From the NCBI GenBank assembly GCA_001766655.1, contig MJCC01000001.1, forward strand, positions 400,724 to 464,723: a stretch of DNA of 64,000 nt. Reading direction: 5' to 3'. Position 1 is the stretch's first letter. The number at the start of each line of letters is the position of its first letter. The position numbers and the translations under genes were made by a program. Below are positions 18,425-28,484 of the stretch, piece after piece. This stretch comes from Phytomonas francai. Taxonomy: Eukaryota; Euglenozoa; Kinetoplastea; Trypanosomatida; Trypanosomatidae. The notes beneath the pieces are model-generated. The model saw only the letters and a program-made list of their open reading frames with translations. It was not told the origin of the DNA and ran no database searches.

Positions 18425-19588
18425 ATGCGTTCGCCAACTGAGGATGGGAAGGCTGGAGTGCGGAATGACCCTGAGGAGCGGCCGTTGGCGGGCCCAATCC
18501 ATATCGAGCTCGACGACATCGACTCCCCGGTCACGGCCGGGCTCGTCTCCCCGCTCGACATCGTTGGGCCGGAGGACAGCCCGATCAAGGTGACCTTCCG
18601 CACCCGCGACGGCACCCGCTCGCCCTACCTCACCCCCCTCCACCCCCACCCCTCCGCCGACCTCGAGTTCATCCCGGGCAAGCCCTACGCGTACTCCTAC
18701 TCCGGCACCTCCAGCCCGGCCGTCGCGTCGACGCCAAACCAGCCCACGCCACGCTTCCCGACCTTCACGGGACTCGCGGAGCGCCGGGAGCCGTCCTCGC
18801 CCTCCGCCGCCGCCGCCAGGCCGCCCGACCCCCCCCCAGACGAGAGGGAGGCCCCGCCGTCGGCGCCCGCGCCGGAGCTCCCGGAGGGCGTCGTGCACCG
18901 CGGGCTCCACGGCAGGTGCCGCTTCATTGCCTTCCCGGCCTCTCCCGCACTGGAGAACGCGGGGGGCGGGGGGGCGAATCACGCCGCTCGCCCCTCCGCG
19001 GAGGGCGGGGGGGCCGGGGGGTCGTCGCCGTACACCCTTTTTATCGGCCAGGTCCGCTTCGAAACGACGCCGGCGGAGCTGCTCTGGATGATTCACCGCG
19101 TCTCGGGGGCCTGCGTCTGCCACCTGGAGAGCCGTGGGGCGGGGTGCTACATCATCCACTGCCGCAGTGAGACCGACCTGCACCTCATTCGGGGAATCCA
19201 CAAGCGGGTCTTGTTCGACATCGGCGGCGTCTGGTTCGCGCGAACCGGGGAGGAGATCGACGCGCTCTGCGAGTACGTCGCGCTGGAGGTGCCCGTTCTC
19301 TCGAGGAAGGCGCACCTGCCGCGGGATTCCATGGTGATTGAAGAGCATCGGGCCGACGCATCTAGCCTCTCCGCGGCGCGGCATCACTCGATGAAGGCGG
19401 AGAAAAATCCAAAGATGTTAATGCAATATCCACCCTCAATCTTGCCTCAAGGGCAGGACCTCTCCGCGGTGTACCCTCCATACATTCCCTATTCAAACGC
19501 TTACACCCCTTCGTATCCACCGTTTATGTCACAGGTAGTAATGCCAAGACAGATGGATTTACCACCGCCGCCACCATACAGTTCGTGA
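18425..19588 (+). CDS. RNA-binding protein with one RRM domain
   Basis: The protein has 387 residues from the first ATG, which lies 8 bases after a strong splice acceptor. The frame extends upstream only through pyrimidine-tract sequence. Residues 1-195 are Pro/Ser/Ala/Gly-rich and probably disordered. An RRM is visible at about 202-285: YTLFIGQVRF forms RNP2, the GAGCYIIHC segment takes the place of RNP1, and the last strand ends near VWFARTGEEID. The RNP1 segment lacks the usual aromatic pair, so RNA binding may rely on other residues. The tail is Pro/Tyr-rich (SNAYTPSYPPFMSQ, then LPPPPPYSS). Proteins of this type control mRNA stability or translation in trypanosomatids. Its target is unknown. 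The first 900 bases are very GC-rich. Confidence 0.8.
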   Translation: MRSPTEDGKAGVRNDPEERPLAGPIHIELDDIDSPVTAGLVSPLDIVGPEDSPIKVTFRTRDGTRSPYLTPLHPHPSADLEFIPGKPYAYSYSGTSSPAVASTPNQPTPRFPTFTGLAERREPSSPSAAAARPPDPPPDEREAPPSAPAPELPEGVVHRGLHGRCRFIAFPASPALENAGGGGANHAARPSAEGGGAGGSSPYTLFIGQVRFETTPAELLWMIHRVSGACVCHLESRGAGCYIIHCRSETDLHLIRGIHKRVLFDIGGVWFARTGEEIDALCEYVALEVPVLSRKAHLPRDSMVIEEHRADASSLSAARHHSMKAEKNPKMLMQYPPSILPQGQDLSAVYPPYIPYSNAYTPSYPPFMSQVVMPRQMDLPPPPPYSS

Positions 19589-20865
19589 TTTTTCCTTCTT
19601 CTTAGTACTACTAAAAGTAAAAATTGTTGCGGTTAGAAGCAGAAGTTTTAGAATGCCTTAACTATAGTGATTTTATTCTTATTCCCGTTACTCTGCTAAA
19701 AAGGAAAAAAAAAGAGAAAAGTAATGCCTTTCCAGACCTTTTTTTTTACCTCAATTGTTTATTCCGTGCAGGTTCAAGCACAAGTTTGCTTTTTTTAGGA
19801 CGTTTTGATGTTATTGTCTGTATTTAGCGAAACTACGTTGTTAGCACCACCGGAGTTCTATTTGTCTAGCCTCTAACGAAGTGGTTTTTACTTGATATAT
19901 TCCATCACTTTTGTTTGTTTTTGCGGAGTGAGGAGCGCTGAAAAGTAACTATACCAAGTTGTGTAAACTTATTTTCTTTTAATTTTCTTCGAAGATCGCT
20001 TTCTATTATGTCTGTCGAAGGGTATGCTATGTTTTTTTTTTCCTAATGTGGCTAATTCATATTCACACGCTAAGCTAGCATGTCCTAACAACATAATGTT
20101 AATTTTCCAGTTTCGCAACTCTGCATACATACTAATGCTACCTCCAATGCTTCTACATTCGTCATCATCATTTGGGCTGGTCTTCGTTCTCATTCTTTAG
20201 ATCATTCCTCTACCTTTGCGCTATGTAAGAATCTAATAGTTTAGAATAGTAGTTCTCAAAGACACGGCCATCCTACACCCGTCACTAAATCCATTAGATT
20301 CAAGTCCATTTCTTCTTTTATGGAAACTTGCACACACTCAGCATGCATAATCTGGAAAACCTCACGTTAAGGTCTTTGTGCCTCAAGTTTGCATCCTCTT
20401 CATTTGGTATGCTTTAAAGGAGCAAAAAAAGAAATGACATTTACTTAGAGTTCAATAGGTATCTTTGGAAGGCTTAGCTTCACATTTGAAAGAGAAAGCT
20501 TAGGGCTGCTTATTTTTTGAAGCTTAGGGTCTACATAGTCTATACTTTTTCTCTTTTTTCCGCCCAGGGATTGGGTTTTTGGATTTGTGGCGCTTGTCGG
20601 TAGAATGTAACAATGTAGAAGAACCATGCGCGTTGAAACCTTACATCCATATTCGAACCTTTTAGGCTTTTCATGGGCTGCCAGCTCCTTAACGAGTCGG
20701 AACATTCTAAATCATAGAAAGGAAAAAACAATTGATCTGGAGGCTCCAACTCTTCGCTTCCCTTTTCTCGCTGAGTGTTGGGGTTGAAACCTTAGAGTGA
20801 TATAAAATCCTGATGCAACAGCAAGAATTAGTCAACGATGTTATTTTTCACAAAATCCGTATTCA
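19589..20865 (+). other. Long intergenic region without a supported gene
   Basis: About 1.3 kb of AT-rich DNA. Several open frames shorter than 90 codons exist on both strands (the longest is 86 codons on the minus strand, 20445-20705), but none shows conserved features or a good acceptor. A pyrimidine tract at 20747-20770 ends in CTGAG (AG 20774-20775) and probably serves the gene at 20866. Confidence 0.5.
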
Positions 20866-22456
20866 ATGGCCTTTATAGATACCATCATATTAGTAGAAAA
20901 GCATCCCATATTTCATTTCCAAAGTACCGAAATACTAGGCTATCGTATACCCATTCCGATGTTTCATAGTAAAATCATTTTGCAAGCCCATTGTGAGGCG
21001 ATACAGCAGCTTTTTTTATCCGCCTTTCCATACGCTTCCATCGTCTTCCCCCAAGTGGAGCCCGCGATCCCGCGCCCCGACGGGGGGGTTTCCGATTTCA
21101 CCCTATCCACCTTTAGCGAAATCGCGCTCTCCGAGCGGTTTGGGGCGCTCTTGGGGGGCCCCTCCCCCCCTCCATGCGCGCTGCGCTCGCTGCGGGAGGT
21201 CCCCCCCCCGACGGCGCTCTGGCGGCTCCTCTACGACCGCTATTGGGCCCCCCCCGCGGCCCGGCGGCCCGGCGCCCCCCCCCGCTGNCCCCCTCCTCCC
21301 GCGCGGGCCCCGGCCCGCCCCGTCGTGGGTCCCTGACGCGGTCGTCCTGCTCGGCGGCTACGCGCCCCCCGACCTCCGGCGTGTCGTCCTGCCCGCGCTC
21401 GTCGCGCACCTCCCCTCTCTTTCCCCTCATTCCCCTGTTTCCCCTCATTCCCCTGTTTCCCCTCATTCCCCTGTTTCCCCCCATTCCCCTGTTTCCCCCC
21501 ATTCCCCTGTTTCCCCCCATTCCCCTGTTTGGCCTTCTCCGGGCCAGACGGGGGAGGGGGAGGGGGGGCCGCGCGGGGTTGCCTCCCGGCGCCGCCCCCC
21601 CCGCTGGCTCCGCGCGCACGGCCTCGAGCGCGACGCCTTCCGCGGGAAGGGCTGCGCCGTGCACGGCGAGGGGCTCGTGGAGGTCGCGCTCGGGCGCGCC
21701 GCGCGGGGGTTCGTCGTCTTCGCGGACCCCTCCGAGGGGCTTCCCGCGCTTTTGCGCGAGCCGCGCGCGCGGCGGCGGGCGCCCCTGCGCGCGCGCTTTG
21801 GCTACTCGCTGACGCTTCTCCAGCAGGCCCTCCCGCGGCCCGCGGTGGTGGCCGCGATGGGGATTCAGCGCTGGGAGTCCCTGCAAGCGAAAAAAAGGGG
21901 AAAAGGAGGGCGGGGCGCCGCCGGGATGACCTCCTCGGGCGCGTTTTGGATTTCCTGCGTCGCCCACCTCCTGAGCGCGGCGCCGTCGGCGCGGCTGGTG
22001 GCGTCGTTCCTCAAGGCGGAGGGCGCGGAAGGGGCCCGCGCGGCCGCCGCGGGGGACGCCCCTGCGGAGTCCCCTCCGCACTGGGATGCGATCTACCAGC
22101 GGTTGACGGAGGAGTTGAATGCGAGCAAAAAAGGGCGAAATGCCATCTTTGGGGCAGAACGAGAGCCCGCAAGTGCAGAAGCGGGGGCGAAAAGTGCAGA
22201 GGAAGAGGAGTCGCGATTGGCGTCGCTACTGGCCAAGCTCACTGTGGAGGTGGTGAGGCACTGTGACGACTGGGAGTGGAACCATATCTTTCTACGTAAT
22301 TTTTTCCTCCCACAGGAAACCTTTGCAGATTGTGAGGATGCGCAGCAAGCCAGTTTAATGCGAAACGCCGACCCTGTCAAAGGCGAGGAGTTTTTCATGC
22401 CCTTGGATTTTTACCAATGCGCAGCTAAGGACCTTATGAGGGATTTTAATATCTAA
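20866..22456 (+). CDS. Unknown protein with SPHSPV repeats, frameshifted near an N
   Basis: Two frames belong to one gene. The N-terminal frame starts with ATG at 20866 (MAFIDTIILVEKHPIFHFQS) and reads to about 21270. The C-terminal frame, offset by one base, reads from about 21290 to the stop at 22456. The switch falls in C-runs at 21248-21283, next to the ambiguous base at 21288. The total length, 1591 bases, is one more than a multiple of three, as expected for one extra base in the assembly. The joined product would be about 529 residues. Between 21423 and 21530 it has six copies of SPHSPV. The C-terminal third is a globular region with WNHIFLRNFFLP. I recognise no family. The middle is extremely GC-rich and the 5' end is AT-rich. 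Confidence 0.65.
21288..21288. other. Ambiguous base beside an apparent frameshift
   Basis: A single N follows two long C-runs. The coding frame changes by one base within about 40 bases of it, so this spot is most likely a consensus error rather than a mutation. Confidence 0.8.
21423..21530 (+). repeat. Six tandem 18-bp repeats encoding SPHSPV
   Basis: The unit is CCCCTCATTCCCCTGTTT in copies 1-3. Copies 4-6 differ by one T-to-C change (CCCCCC in place of CCCCTC). The codons read Ser-Pro-His-Ser-Pro-Val in the downstream frame, and the change is silent at the protein level. The block structure, three copies of one type followed by three of the other, points to recent expansion by unequal exchange or slippage. 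The unit count is likely to vary among strains. Confidence 0.95.
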
Positions 22457-22796
22457 AGGTTGTGCGTTATGATCTATATTATGCACTCTGATATTTTCCA
22501 TTTCTTGCCTTCGGATAACCTGATTGGCAGTATCGTTTTACCCTCCCCACTCCTAATTGGCTTTCCTGCTTTTCCCCACAGAGACATTTTCTTTTACATG
22601 TTCGAGAGGGAAAGGCGTTCCCTTCTGCGTTCTCAAATGCTCCTTGCACGTTTTCTTCCTTTTCTACAAATAAATTTGCGATTTTATTTTCTTCTCACTT
22701 TTCTCCACATCAGCGAAAACGAAGGAATAGCAGGGACAGGTGTAAGAACAGAATTCTTTTCTTTCTTTTTCCCCTAATCATCAATAGCTAGCCGCG
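22457..22796 (+). other. Intergenic region with splice acceptor
   Basis: No gene is seen. The tract TTCTTTTCTTTCTTTTTCCC (22754-22773) is followed by AG at 22786-22787, 10 bases before the ubiquilin start codon. It is one of the cleanest acceptors in the window. Confidence 0.65.
22786..22787 (+). promoter_or_regulatory. Probable trans-splice acceptor AG for the ubiquilin gene
   Basis: It is the first AG after a 20-base pyrimidine tract and lies 10 bases before the start codon. Confidence 0.6.
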
Positions 22797-24017
22797 ATGG
22801 AATACCAGATAGTTTCTAATATCGCCAAGAAACAGACCCTTTTCATCGATGATGACACGACAGTCGGGGAGGTGCGGGCCATTATTGGGATCATGCTCGA
22901 CGTCTCGGATGACCTTTGCCTGAGCATGTCGTACAACGGCAAGCAGGTCACCCAGGACGAGCTTACCTGGGGAGAAGTGGTCTCGATCATGAATTTCCGC
23001 ACCCAGGGGACCTTGGACGATCACGGCAGGGGGGGAGGGTGTCCTTCGCAGAAGATCTTCTGCCATGTCGGGGCCCGCCAGCAGCAGCAGGAGGGGGTCA
23101 GCCACGAGGCGCTGCGGGCGGCCGTTTCGAGCAATGAGCGCCTCCAGCGAGAGCAGGCCCGGTTGATGGAGCCCATGGTCGACACCATGACCCAGAACCC
23201 TGCTTTCATGGAGTCCATCCTGAACATGAATCCGGCCCTCAAGAAGATGACCGAAGAGCACCCGGAGCTGGCGAAGCAGATTCGGGATCCGGAGACGATC
23301 AAGATGATGATGATGTCCCAGTACGACCCGGACCGCCGCCGCGAGATCAGCCGCCAGCTGGAGCTTCAGCTCGCCCAGATCTCAACTATCCCGGGGGGGC
23401 AGCAGGTTTTGGACCGCTATCTAACGGGTTTCCTGCGCGATGCGGAGACCTTGGGCGTGCGGAGCGAGGCGGATTTGCACACCGTCAGCGAGGACGTCGC
23501 GCGGCCAGATCCGTCGAAGGAATCCAATTGCGAGGCCCTGCCGAATCCCTGGAAGCAAACGCCGCAGCCAAACGTCGGGGCGTATCCTGCGCAGATGCCT
23601 TATTTACCGCGTAACCCATTTGGAATGGGCGGGATGGAAATGGGATCTCACAACCCTACGCCGGAAATTATGAATAATCTCCTGACAACTCTTGCGCAAG
23701 GTCCGAACCTGGCGCAGGGGCCTATGAATAAGTTCACCGCGAATCAAAACACTACTGATAGTCATTCTAGTAATCCGTATCTTCGTCCGCCAGATGTAGC
23801 TGCAATGACGAATACTCAGGTAAGTACAAACTTCGGCGAGAGTTCTGCAGCTTCATCATCTTTTCTAGGAAACAAAAGGATGGTGTACGAGCCCCAACTG
23901 CGTATTTTGAAGGAGATGGGGTTTGACGACGAAGAGCTGTGTTTAAGGGCTTTGGAAGCCACTAATGGTGATGTCGAGGAGGCTCTTGCATATATTGATG
24001 AGCACCAAACGCATTAA
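22797..24017 (+). CDS. DSK2: Ubiquilin/DSK2-type proteasome shuttle protein
   Basis: The protein has 406 residues and a three-part layout. A ubiquitin-like domain is at about 1-90 (MEYQIVSNIAKKQTLFIDDD, a divergent start). A Met-rich STI1 region is at about 120-215 (MVDTMTQNPAFMESILNMNP, then HPELAKQIRDPETIKMMMMS). A C-terminal UBA domain is at about 362-404 (YEPQLRILKEMGFDDEELCL, then LEATNGDVEEALAYI). The MGF and GDVEEAL elements are classic UBA. Ubiquilins carry ubiquitinated or membrane clients to the proteasome in the cytosol. The chain is shorter than human ubiquilins and close to yeast Dsk2 in size. The UBL contains a Gly-rich insertion (about residue 78). No close alternative is likely. 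Confidence 0.92.
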   Translation: MEYQIVSNIAKKQTLFIDDDTTVGEVRAIIGIMLDVSDDLCLSMSYNGKQVTQDELTWGEVVSIMNFRTQGTLDDHGRGGGCPSQKIFCHVGARQQQQEGVSHEALRAAVSSNERLQREQARLMEPMVDTMTQNPAFMESILNMNPALKKMTEEHPELAKQIRDPETIKMMMMSQYDPDRRREISRQLELQLAQISTIPGGQQVLDRYLTGFLRDAETLGVRSEADLHTVSEDVARPDPSKESNCEALPNPWKQTPQPNVGAYPAQMPYLPRNPFGMGGMEMGSHNPTPEIMNNLLTTLAQGPNLAQGPMNKFTANQNTTDSHSSNPYLRPPDVAAMTNTQVSTNFGESSAASSSFLGNKRMVYEPQLRILKEMGFDDEELCLRALEATNGDVEEALAYIDEHQTH

Positions 24018-25321
24018 ATTAAATTAGAAGAAAATCATACGGTACATTGATGGGAATCGTTGTCGCATTCACTGAATTATTTGTATTTATCAACGCTTGG
24101 AATTCTTTTTTTTTTTTCAGAAAGAGAATTTATGCGTATATTTTTTACTCCTTTAGTTTACTCTCACGTTGTTGTTGTTTTAGTCCCTTTGTGAGTGAGT
24201 TGATTTTTTTGAGGGTAAAACGAATAGTAAGTGTGTATCTGCGACGTACGGCAACTGCTTAAAAATACATACCTCCTCCTTTACCTCCCTTTAATCGAAT
24301 CATTATCGGAAACTTTATTTATTTATTAGCTTGTGTATTTGTTAAGAGAGTTTCTACTCGTATGGGAATGCATTACTCTCAGAGCTTATGTACGTGAGTC
24401 ACATGCCTCATCCTTTCCACCTATTATAAAGCTTCATTCAGTGACCAACTACGAGAATTAAAATGCTAATATACGAAAAATGCTTAGGGTTGGGTTGTTC
24501 AAAGCTCTACTTGTTATTCAAAAAGCTCCTCTTTTATACGAGGACGAAAAATGTTGTAAAATCTGGCCCTTGTCTCTGATGGCATATGTTACAATTTTTT
24601 TTGTGTGCGTATGTAGGGGGAGGGGGAGAGGAGGGAGCGTTTTTTTTTGTTGTTGATTGATGGAATATATCTTGAAGGAATAGTTATTTATTAAACACAC
24701 CATGAATTTCAATGCATTTGTTAAAATGGAGACGTTAAATTGATGCAAGGGGTGCTGATTGCACACCATGATTGACATGTGATTACTTCAAAGGCACGTA
24801 TGAGAGGGGGTAAAGTGAATACTTCGATACGATTCTAAAGGGATTTAGTTGGCTATGACACCTCTTAATCGATGAGTGTTCCGAAGAACAATTAAGATTA
24901 CCCCACACTTATCAAACTTTTTTGAAATGCCATACAGGAGATGTACGCCCATTGTTTACAACTAAGCTCTTTTGTTGATCTGATGTGTGGGGATAATCTT
25001 TTTTTTCCTGCTCCTTATGTGTGTACCACCCTTTCTCTCTTATTATGACATCTCGTTATGTCGAGTTTTCAATACCTTAAAAATCCAAGGGAACCAAATA
25101 GGTGAGAATGGATGCATTATTATCATTTTCGTCAAACAAATTAGTTATTCTGGTGAGAAAATAAACTAAAGCTCATTGCGAAGTCTATATTGATCTGTAT
25201 TTTTCTACTTGTTTTTCCAGCCACCTTTTTTTTTCATACATTAGTATTATTGCTTTTTTACAGCTAATAAAAAGTTTCCCTGCAAAGTGGTTTCGGATTA
25301 CTCCTCTAAAGTGTGGGATTG
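24018..25321 (+). other. Long intergenic region, AT-rich
   Basis: About 1.3 kb with no supported gene. Open frames are short, low-complexity and lack starts in good context. Near the next gene there are three acceptor candidates: TTTTTCCAG (AG 25219-25220), a T-rich tract ending in CATTAG (AG 25243-25244), and TTTTTTACAG (AG 25262-25263). The AGs lie about 60-100 bases before the NDUFS7 start codon. Confidence 0.5.
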
Positions 25322-25927
25322 ATGCTTCGTCTGTCGCGTGCGGCATTGACGGGGCGAGCCATGATCTCGCGTGGGAGCCCCGAGTGGTCGCATCGGTTGG
25401 ATCTTAAAAAGGGCAAAAAGACAACCTTAGCCCACAAACTAGGCACTAGTAAGCCCAATAACGCGCTCCAGTACGCACAAATGACCCTGCACGACCTTAC
25501 AGAGTGGGCGCTTGCGTACTCGCCCTGGCCGTTGACCTTTGGGTTGGCCTGCTGTGCGGTGGAGATGATGCACTCGTACGCTTCACGCTACGATCTTGAT
25601 CGGTTTGGCATCGTCCCGCGCCCCTCGCCTCGTCAGGCCGAGATTATTATCGTTTCCGGGACGGTGACGAACAAAATGGCTCCGATTCTGCGAAATATCT
25701 ACGTTCAGATGGTGAACCCGAAGTGGGTTATTTCGATGGGCAGCTGCGCGAATGGCGGAGGGTATTATCACTTCTCCTACGCCGTCCTGCGTGGGTGCGA
25801 GCGCTCCATCCCGGTCGACTTCTGGATCCCAGGCTGCCCGCCCTCCGCCGAGAGCTTGGTATTCTGTCTGCATAACCTCCAAAAAAAGATTCGCTGGCAT
25901 GAGATTCAGAAGTACTCGGTCAGATAA
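25322..25927 (+). CDS. NDUFS7: NADH dehydrogenase (complex I) 20-kDa PSST subunit
   Basis: The protein has 201 residues from the first ATG; an upstream GTG adds only three residues. It is the matrix-arm subunit that holds iron-sulfur cluster N2, next to the quinone site. The four ligand cysteines are present: C77 and C78 ([11 protein letters not shown]), C142 ([13 protein letters not shown]) and C172 ([10 protein letters not shown]). [16 protein letters not shown] and [12 protein letters not shown] also match the family. The first 25 residues ([18 protein letters not shown]) form a basic, hydroxylated mitochondrial presequence. The protein is about as long as mitochondrial PSST elsewhere. It implies that this organism keeps at least the nuclear part of complex I. 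Confidence 0.97.
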   Translation: MLRLSRAALTGRAMISRGSPEWSHRLDLKKGKKTTLAHKLGTSKPNNALQYAQMTLHDLTEWALAYSPWPLTFGLACCAVEMMHSYASRYDLDRFGIVPRPSPRQAEIIIVSGTVTNKMAPILRNIYVQMVNPKWVISMGSCANGGGYYHFSYAVLRGCERSIPVDFWIPGCPPSAESLVFCLHNLQKKIRWHEIQKYSVR

Positions 25928-26386
25928 TAGGAGTATATGCTTATATACAACAGAAACAAAAAAATTGCTATGACCACATTTTTTTACCTAGATAAATTTT
26001 TTAGAATAGGAAGAGATTTGCTGTAAGGTTTTTTTCACACAATTCTTGGATAGGGTAGAAACATTCAGTATCAGAAAAAAAAAACAGTAACTGTATCCTT
26101 AGGAAGTATAAATCTGGTAAGATTGAGTAAAGAATTAGCCCGTAAAAAGTATCTATCGCGCATTTTTGCATGTGTATTTGTAGATCTGATCGTCGGGAAA
26201 GCAATAGGTAACAACATGTGGCGAGTTTCAAACTTACACCTTAAAGAGTATCAATTTTGCAATCAAATTGAGTGGCATAATTACCCTATTATTCACTTTT
26301 TCTTTATTAAACTATCCTTAGACATCGCTTTGATCATTTTTTACTTAACACAAACAGACACATATATTCCCCCCCAAAAAAAGAGA
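25928..26386 (+). other. Intergenic region, AT-rich
   Basis: No gene is seen. The upstream extension of the next frame (26123-26386) starts with TTG and encodes a hydrophobic low-complexity stretch across the likely splice region, so I treat it as untranslated. A short C-run at 26369-26375 followed by AG at 26382-26383 is the nearest acceptor. Confidence 0.45.
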
Positions 26387-26725
26387 ATGTCTAACGATAT
26401 GATTCACATTGTACTTTTCAAGCTTGATCCCGAAAAGTTTGCCGCCGAATTTCCGGGTGATGAGCTGCGTAAAGCTGTACAAAAACTTGAAAAAGTTATT
26501 CCTGGGCTTATGAACGTAACATTAACCCCCAAACCATCGCAGAAGGGCGAAAAGGGTAAAAGCGGCAGTGGATACAACTATATTTTGGTTTCAAAACATC
26601 TCGATGCGGCTGCCTTAAAAGTATACGCAGATCACCCTGACCACAAAGCTTTACAAGCTCGTATAATGAAGTGCTCTCTTGTGTCACCTCTGCGTGTGGA
26701 TGTTAATATCTCTGCCAAGCTTTAG
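26387..26725 (+). CDS. Dabb (stress-responsive A/B barrel) domain protein
   Basis: The protein has 112 residues from the ATG at 26387, four bases after an AG. It contains the pattern of the dimeric alpha/beta-barrel Dabb family: an N-terminal strand DMIHIVLFKLDP, a helix with LRKAVQKLEKVIPGLMNVTL, a strand YNYILVSKHLD, and AALKVYADHPDHKALQARIM, where the Y..HP.H motif is typical. Family members include stress-induced plant proteins and some cyclases. The domain alone does not give the substrate. The whole protein is one such domain, with a Lys/Gly-rich loop (KPSQKGEKGKSGSG) in the middle. No signal sequence is seen. Confidence 0.8.
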   Translation: MSNDMIHIVLFKLDPEKFAAEFPGDELRKAVQKLEKVIPGLMNVTLTPKPSQKGEKGKSGSGYNYILVSKHLDAAALKVYADHPDHKALQARIMKCSLVSPLRVDVNISAKL

Positions 26726-27102
26726 TACTAAGGATTTTTTTTTAATGAATTTCTTTTGAGGACTTTTTAACAGTCCCACGTATAAAAACATCTTTTAGTA
26801 ATTTCGAAAGTTTATTGTTTTGCAGTACCTAATCGAGTTTAGCAAATTGCTTAATTTTATTTTCAGTTTAATATGTATCAAGTTTATGATACGTTGAGAC
26901 ATTGGTAAACCATTATTATTATTCGGTCGAACCTCTACGACGCTGGAATTAAATTCAGAGATGAAAATGTAATAAAAACAATCTTTTATGCCACATGCTT
27001 AATATCCACTCTATTTCTAGTCCTTTTTCTGTCTTGTAGAAATTTTCTCATGGCGATTCGTGTCTAACAGGTCCAGGCGAATCGATTCAATCTTTAGCAT
27101 CC
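26726..27102 (+). other. Intergenic region with splice acceptor
   Basis: No gene is seen. The stretch CTCTATTTCTAG then TCCTTTTTCTGTCTTGTAG gives AGs at 27019-27020 and 27038-27039, about 65-85 bases before the MCU start codon. Confidence 0.55.
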
Positions 27103-28143
27103 ATGTGGGGATCTTTTCTAGCATCAACCGCACATAATCCCACTCTCGCCCAATATCGATCCCGTCAACGCTGTCGCGCGTCGTTTCTAGCATGCTTCCC
27201 GTTAACGGTTAGTTTTCAGAGACGTCATTACTTTGGGAGGAATATTTGGTTGTCTTCCTTCTCTACCTCCTTATTGCATGGCAAGCATGATTTATCATTT
27301 AAAAACTCTGGAGTTACTAGTAGTTTCAGCTCCCTGTCTGCTGAGGCCTTTGCACAGCTCGCGCCCATGGTTCTCCTACAAAAAGCTCTACGCCAGTACA
27401 CACTGTTAGATAATACATTGCTAGTAGAAAGCTTATCAAATCACATTATTATTTCGCGTGAGAAGTTTGATCATTTATGCCGCATCTCAAATGTGCAAGA
27501 TTCCGAATCCGCTCTACAGAGTCTTGACGAGGCTGCCGTAGTAGTTTCACTGGATAAAGGCCGTCTTGTGCATCTCCGCCCGGTGCAGTACGTTCAAGAG
27601 GTCGAAATCACCCAGTCTCTCGAGGAAAAAGAAGAGGAAAATGAATTTCGCCGCAACACGAGTTCTTCAAAAAAGAGCGCGGAGCTGGCGCGCTGCAGAC
27701 TGCCTGTTTGTTTTCTCTTGACGGAGACTCAGCGGCACATTGATAAGCTCGTAGAGGTGGAGGCAGCGATGCGTGTGAAGCTGTATCCTGCGATTTCTAA
27801 AGCCGCACGCTGGCGTCGTTTAATCTGGAGCGCGGCTTTGTTTTACGCGGGAACGCAGCTAGCCGTGGTTGCACACCTAACCTATGTGGAGTTTGACTGG
27901 GATGTCATGGAGCCTATTTCATATTGTCTTTCCATCGGAACCGCTTTGCTTTTTCTACTTTATTATGTGTGGTATGGTGAGCATCATAGCTATTCTGGCT
28001 TTGATAGGCAGTGTTTGCCGAAAAAGGTTCGGCAGTACGCACCAAAGGATTTTGACTGGGATGCATATGAAAAAGTATGCGCACAGCTGGTAGAAGAGCG
28101 AAAAGTACTTGAAAAGCTCCGCGAATGGGCTAGAACTCATTGA
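27103..28143 (+). CDS. MCU: Mitochondrial calcium uniporter pore subunit
   Basis: The protein has 346 residues. The first 65 are rich in Arg, Ser and aromatic residues with no acidic residue before about 62, which fits a mitochondrial presequence. The pore signature is WDVMEPISYC, with W266, E270 and P271, matching the WD.MEP selectivity filter of the family. It sits between TM1 (about 243-262, LIWSAALFYAGTQLAVVAHL) and TM2 (about 272-292). Coiled coil lies on both sides (HIDKLVEVEAAMR before, YEKVCAQLVEERKVLEKLRE after). The subunit forms the inner-membrane calcium channel. Kinetoplastids carry several paralogues (MCU, MCUb, MCUc, MCUd). The filter here is intact, so a conducting subunit is likely, but which paralogue it is needs a tree. 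Confidence 0.9.
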   Translation: MWGSFLASTAHNPTLAQYRSRQRCRASFLACFPLTVSFQRRHYFGRNIWLSSFSTSLLHGKHDLSFKNSGVTSSFSSLSAEAFAQLAPMVLLQKALRQYTLLDNTLLVESLSNHIIISREKFDHLCRISNVQDSESALQSLDEAAVVVSLDKGRLVHLRPVQYVQEVEITQSLEEKEEENEFRRNTSSSKKSAELARCRLPVCFLLTETQRHIDKLVEVEAAMRVKLYPAISKAARWRRLIWSAALFYAGTQLAVVAHLTYVEFDWDVMEPISYCLSIGTALLFLLYYVWYGEHHSYSGFDRQCLPKKVRQYAPKDFDWDAYEKVCAQLVEERKVLEKLREWARTH

Positions 28144-28484
28144 GGTAAAAAATGAATTTTACCTTTTTTTTCATACTGTATTTGTATACTGGGATAGCCT
28201 ATCCGGTTGGCTTTTTCGCTGGACTAATTTTTGTTTCTTGTGCTAGAGGTGTATCTCATAAAGATATTATCGGGGATGTGTAGACATATGTGTATCTATA
28301 TATATTTTTTTACCTTGCCATTGAAACATAGGTGCTAAATCAAGTTTTTCAGAAAGATAAAGCGTAAGCAAATAAAAAAGAGCATTGTACATAAATGCAA
28401 AACAGATATTGAGACGTTTGCATATTGACTTTATAAATTTAACCACATATATATATATATATATATATATACTGATACACAGTG
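28144..28484 (+). other. Intergenic region with AT repeat
   Basis: No gene is seen. The stretch TAATTTTTGTTTCTTGTGCTAG gives an AG at 28245-28246. An (AT)12 microsatellite at 28447-28470 lies just before the next start codon, so it would be inside the 5' UTR. Confidence 0.5.
28447..28470. repeat. (AT)12 microsatellite in the MATE 5' UTR region
   Basis: A pure AT dinucleotide repeat ending 14 bases before the MATE start codon, so it probably lies in the mature 5' UTR. Confidence 0.85.

Noticed and set aside
18401..19387. 328-codon minus-strand frame over the RRM gene
   Set aside because: Arg/Gly-rich shadow in GC-rich DNA; the + strand frame has an RRM and a splice acceptor.
20580..20700. 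Minus-strand sequence GGTTCGAAT resembling a tRNA B box
   Set aside because: No matching A box or cloverleaf stems around it.
21423..21530. Regular repeats that might suggest a CRISPR array
   Set aside because: The units are contiguous 18-mers without spacers and lie in frame in a protein gene of a eukaryote.
26123..26386. N-terminal extension of the Dabb protein
   Set aside because: It starts with a non-ATG codon and is hydrophobic low complexity; an AG and an ATG at 26387 give a normal single-domain protein.
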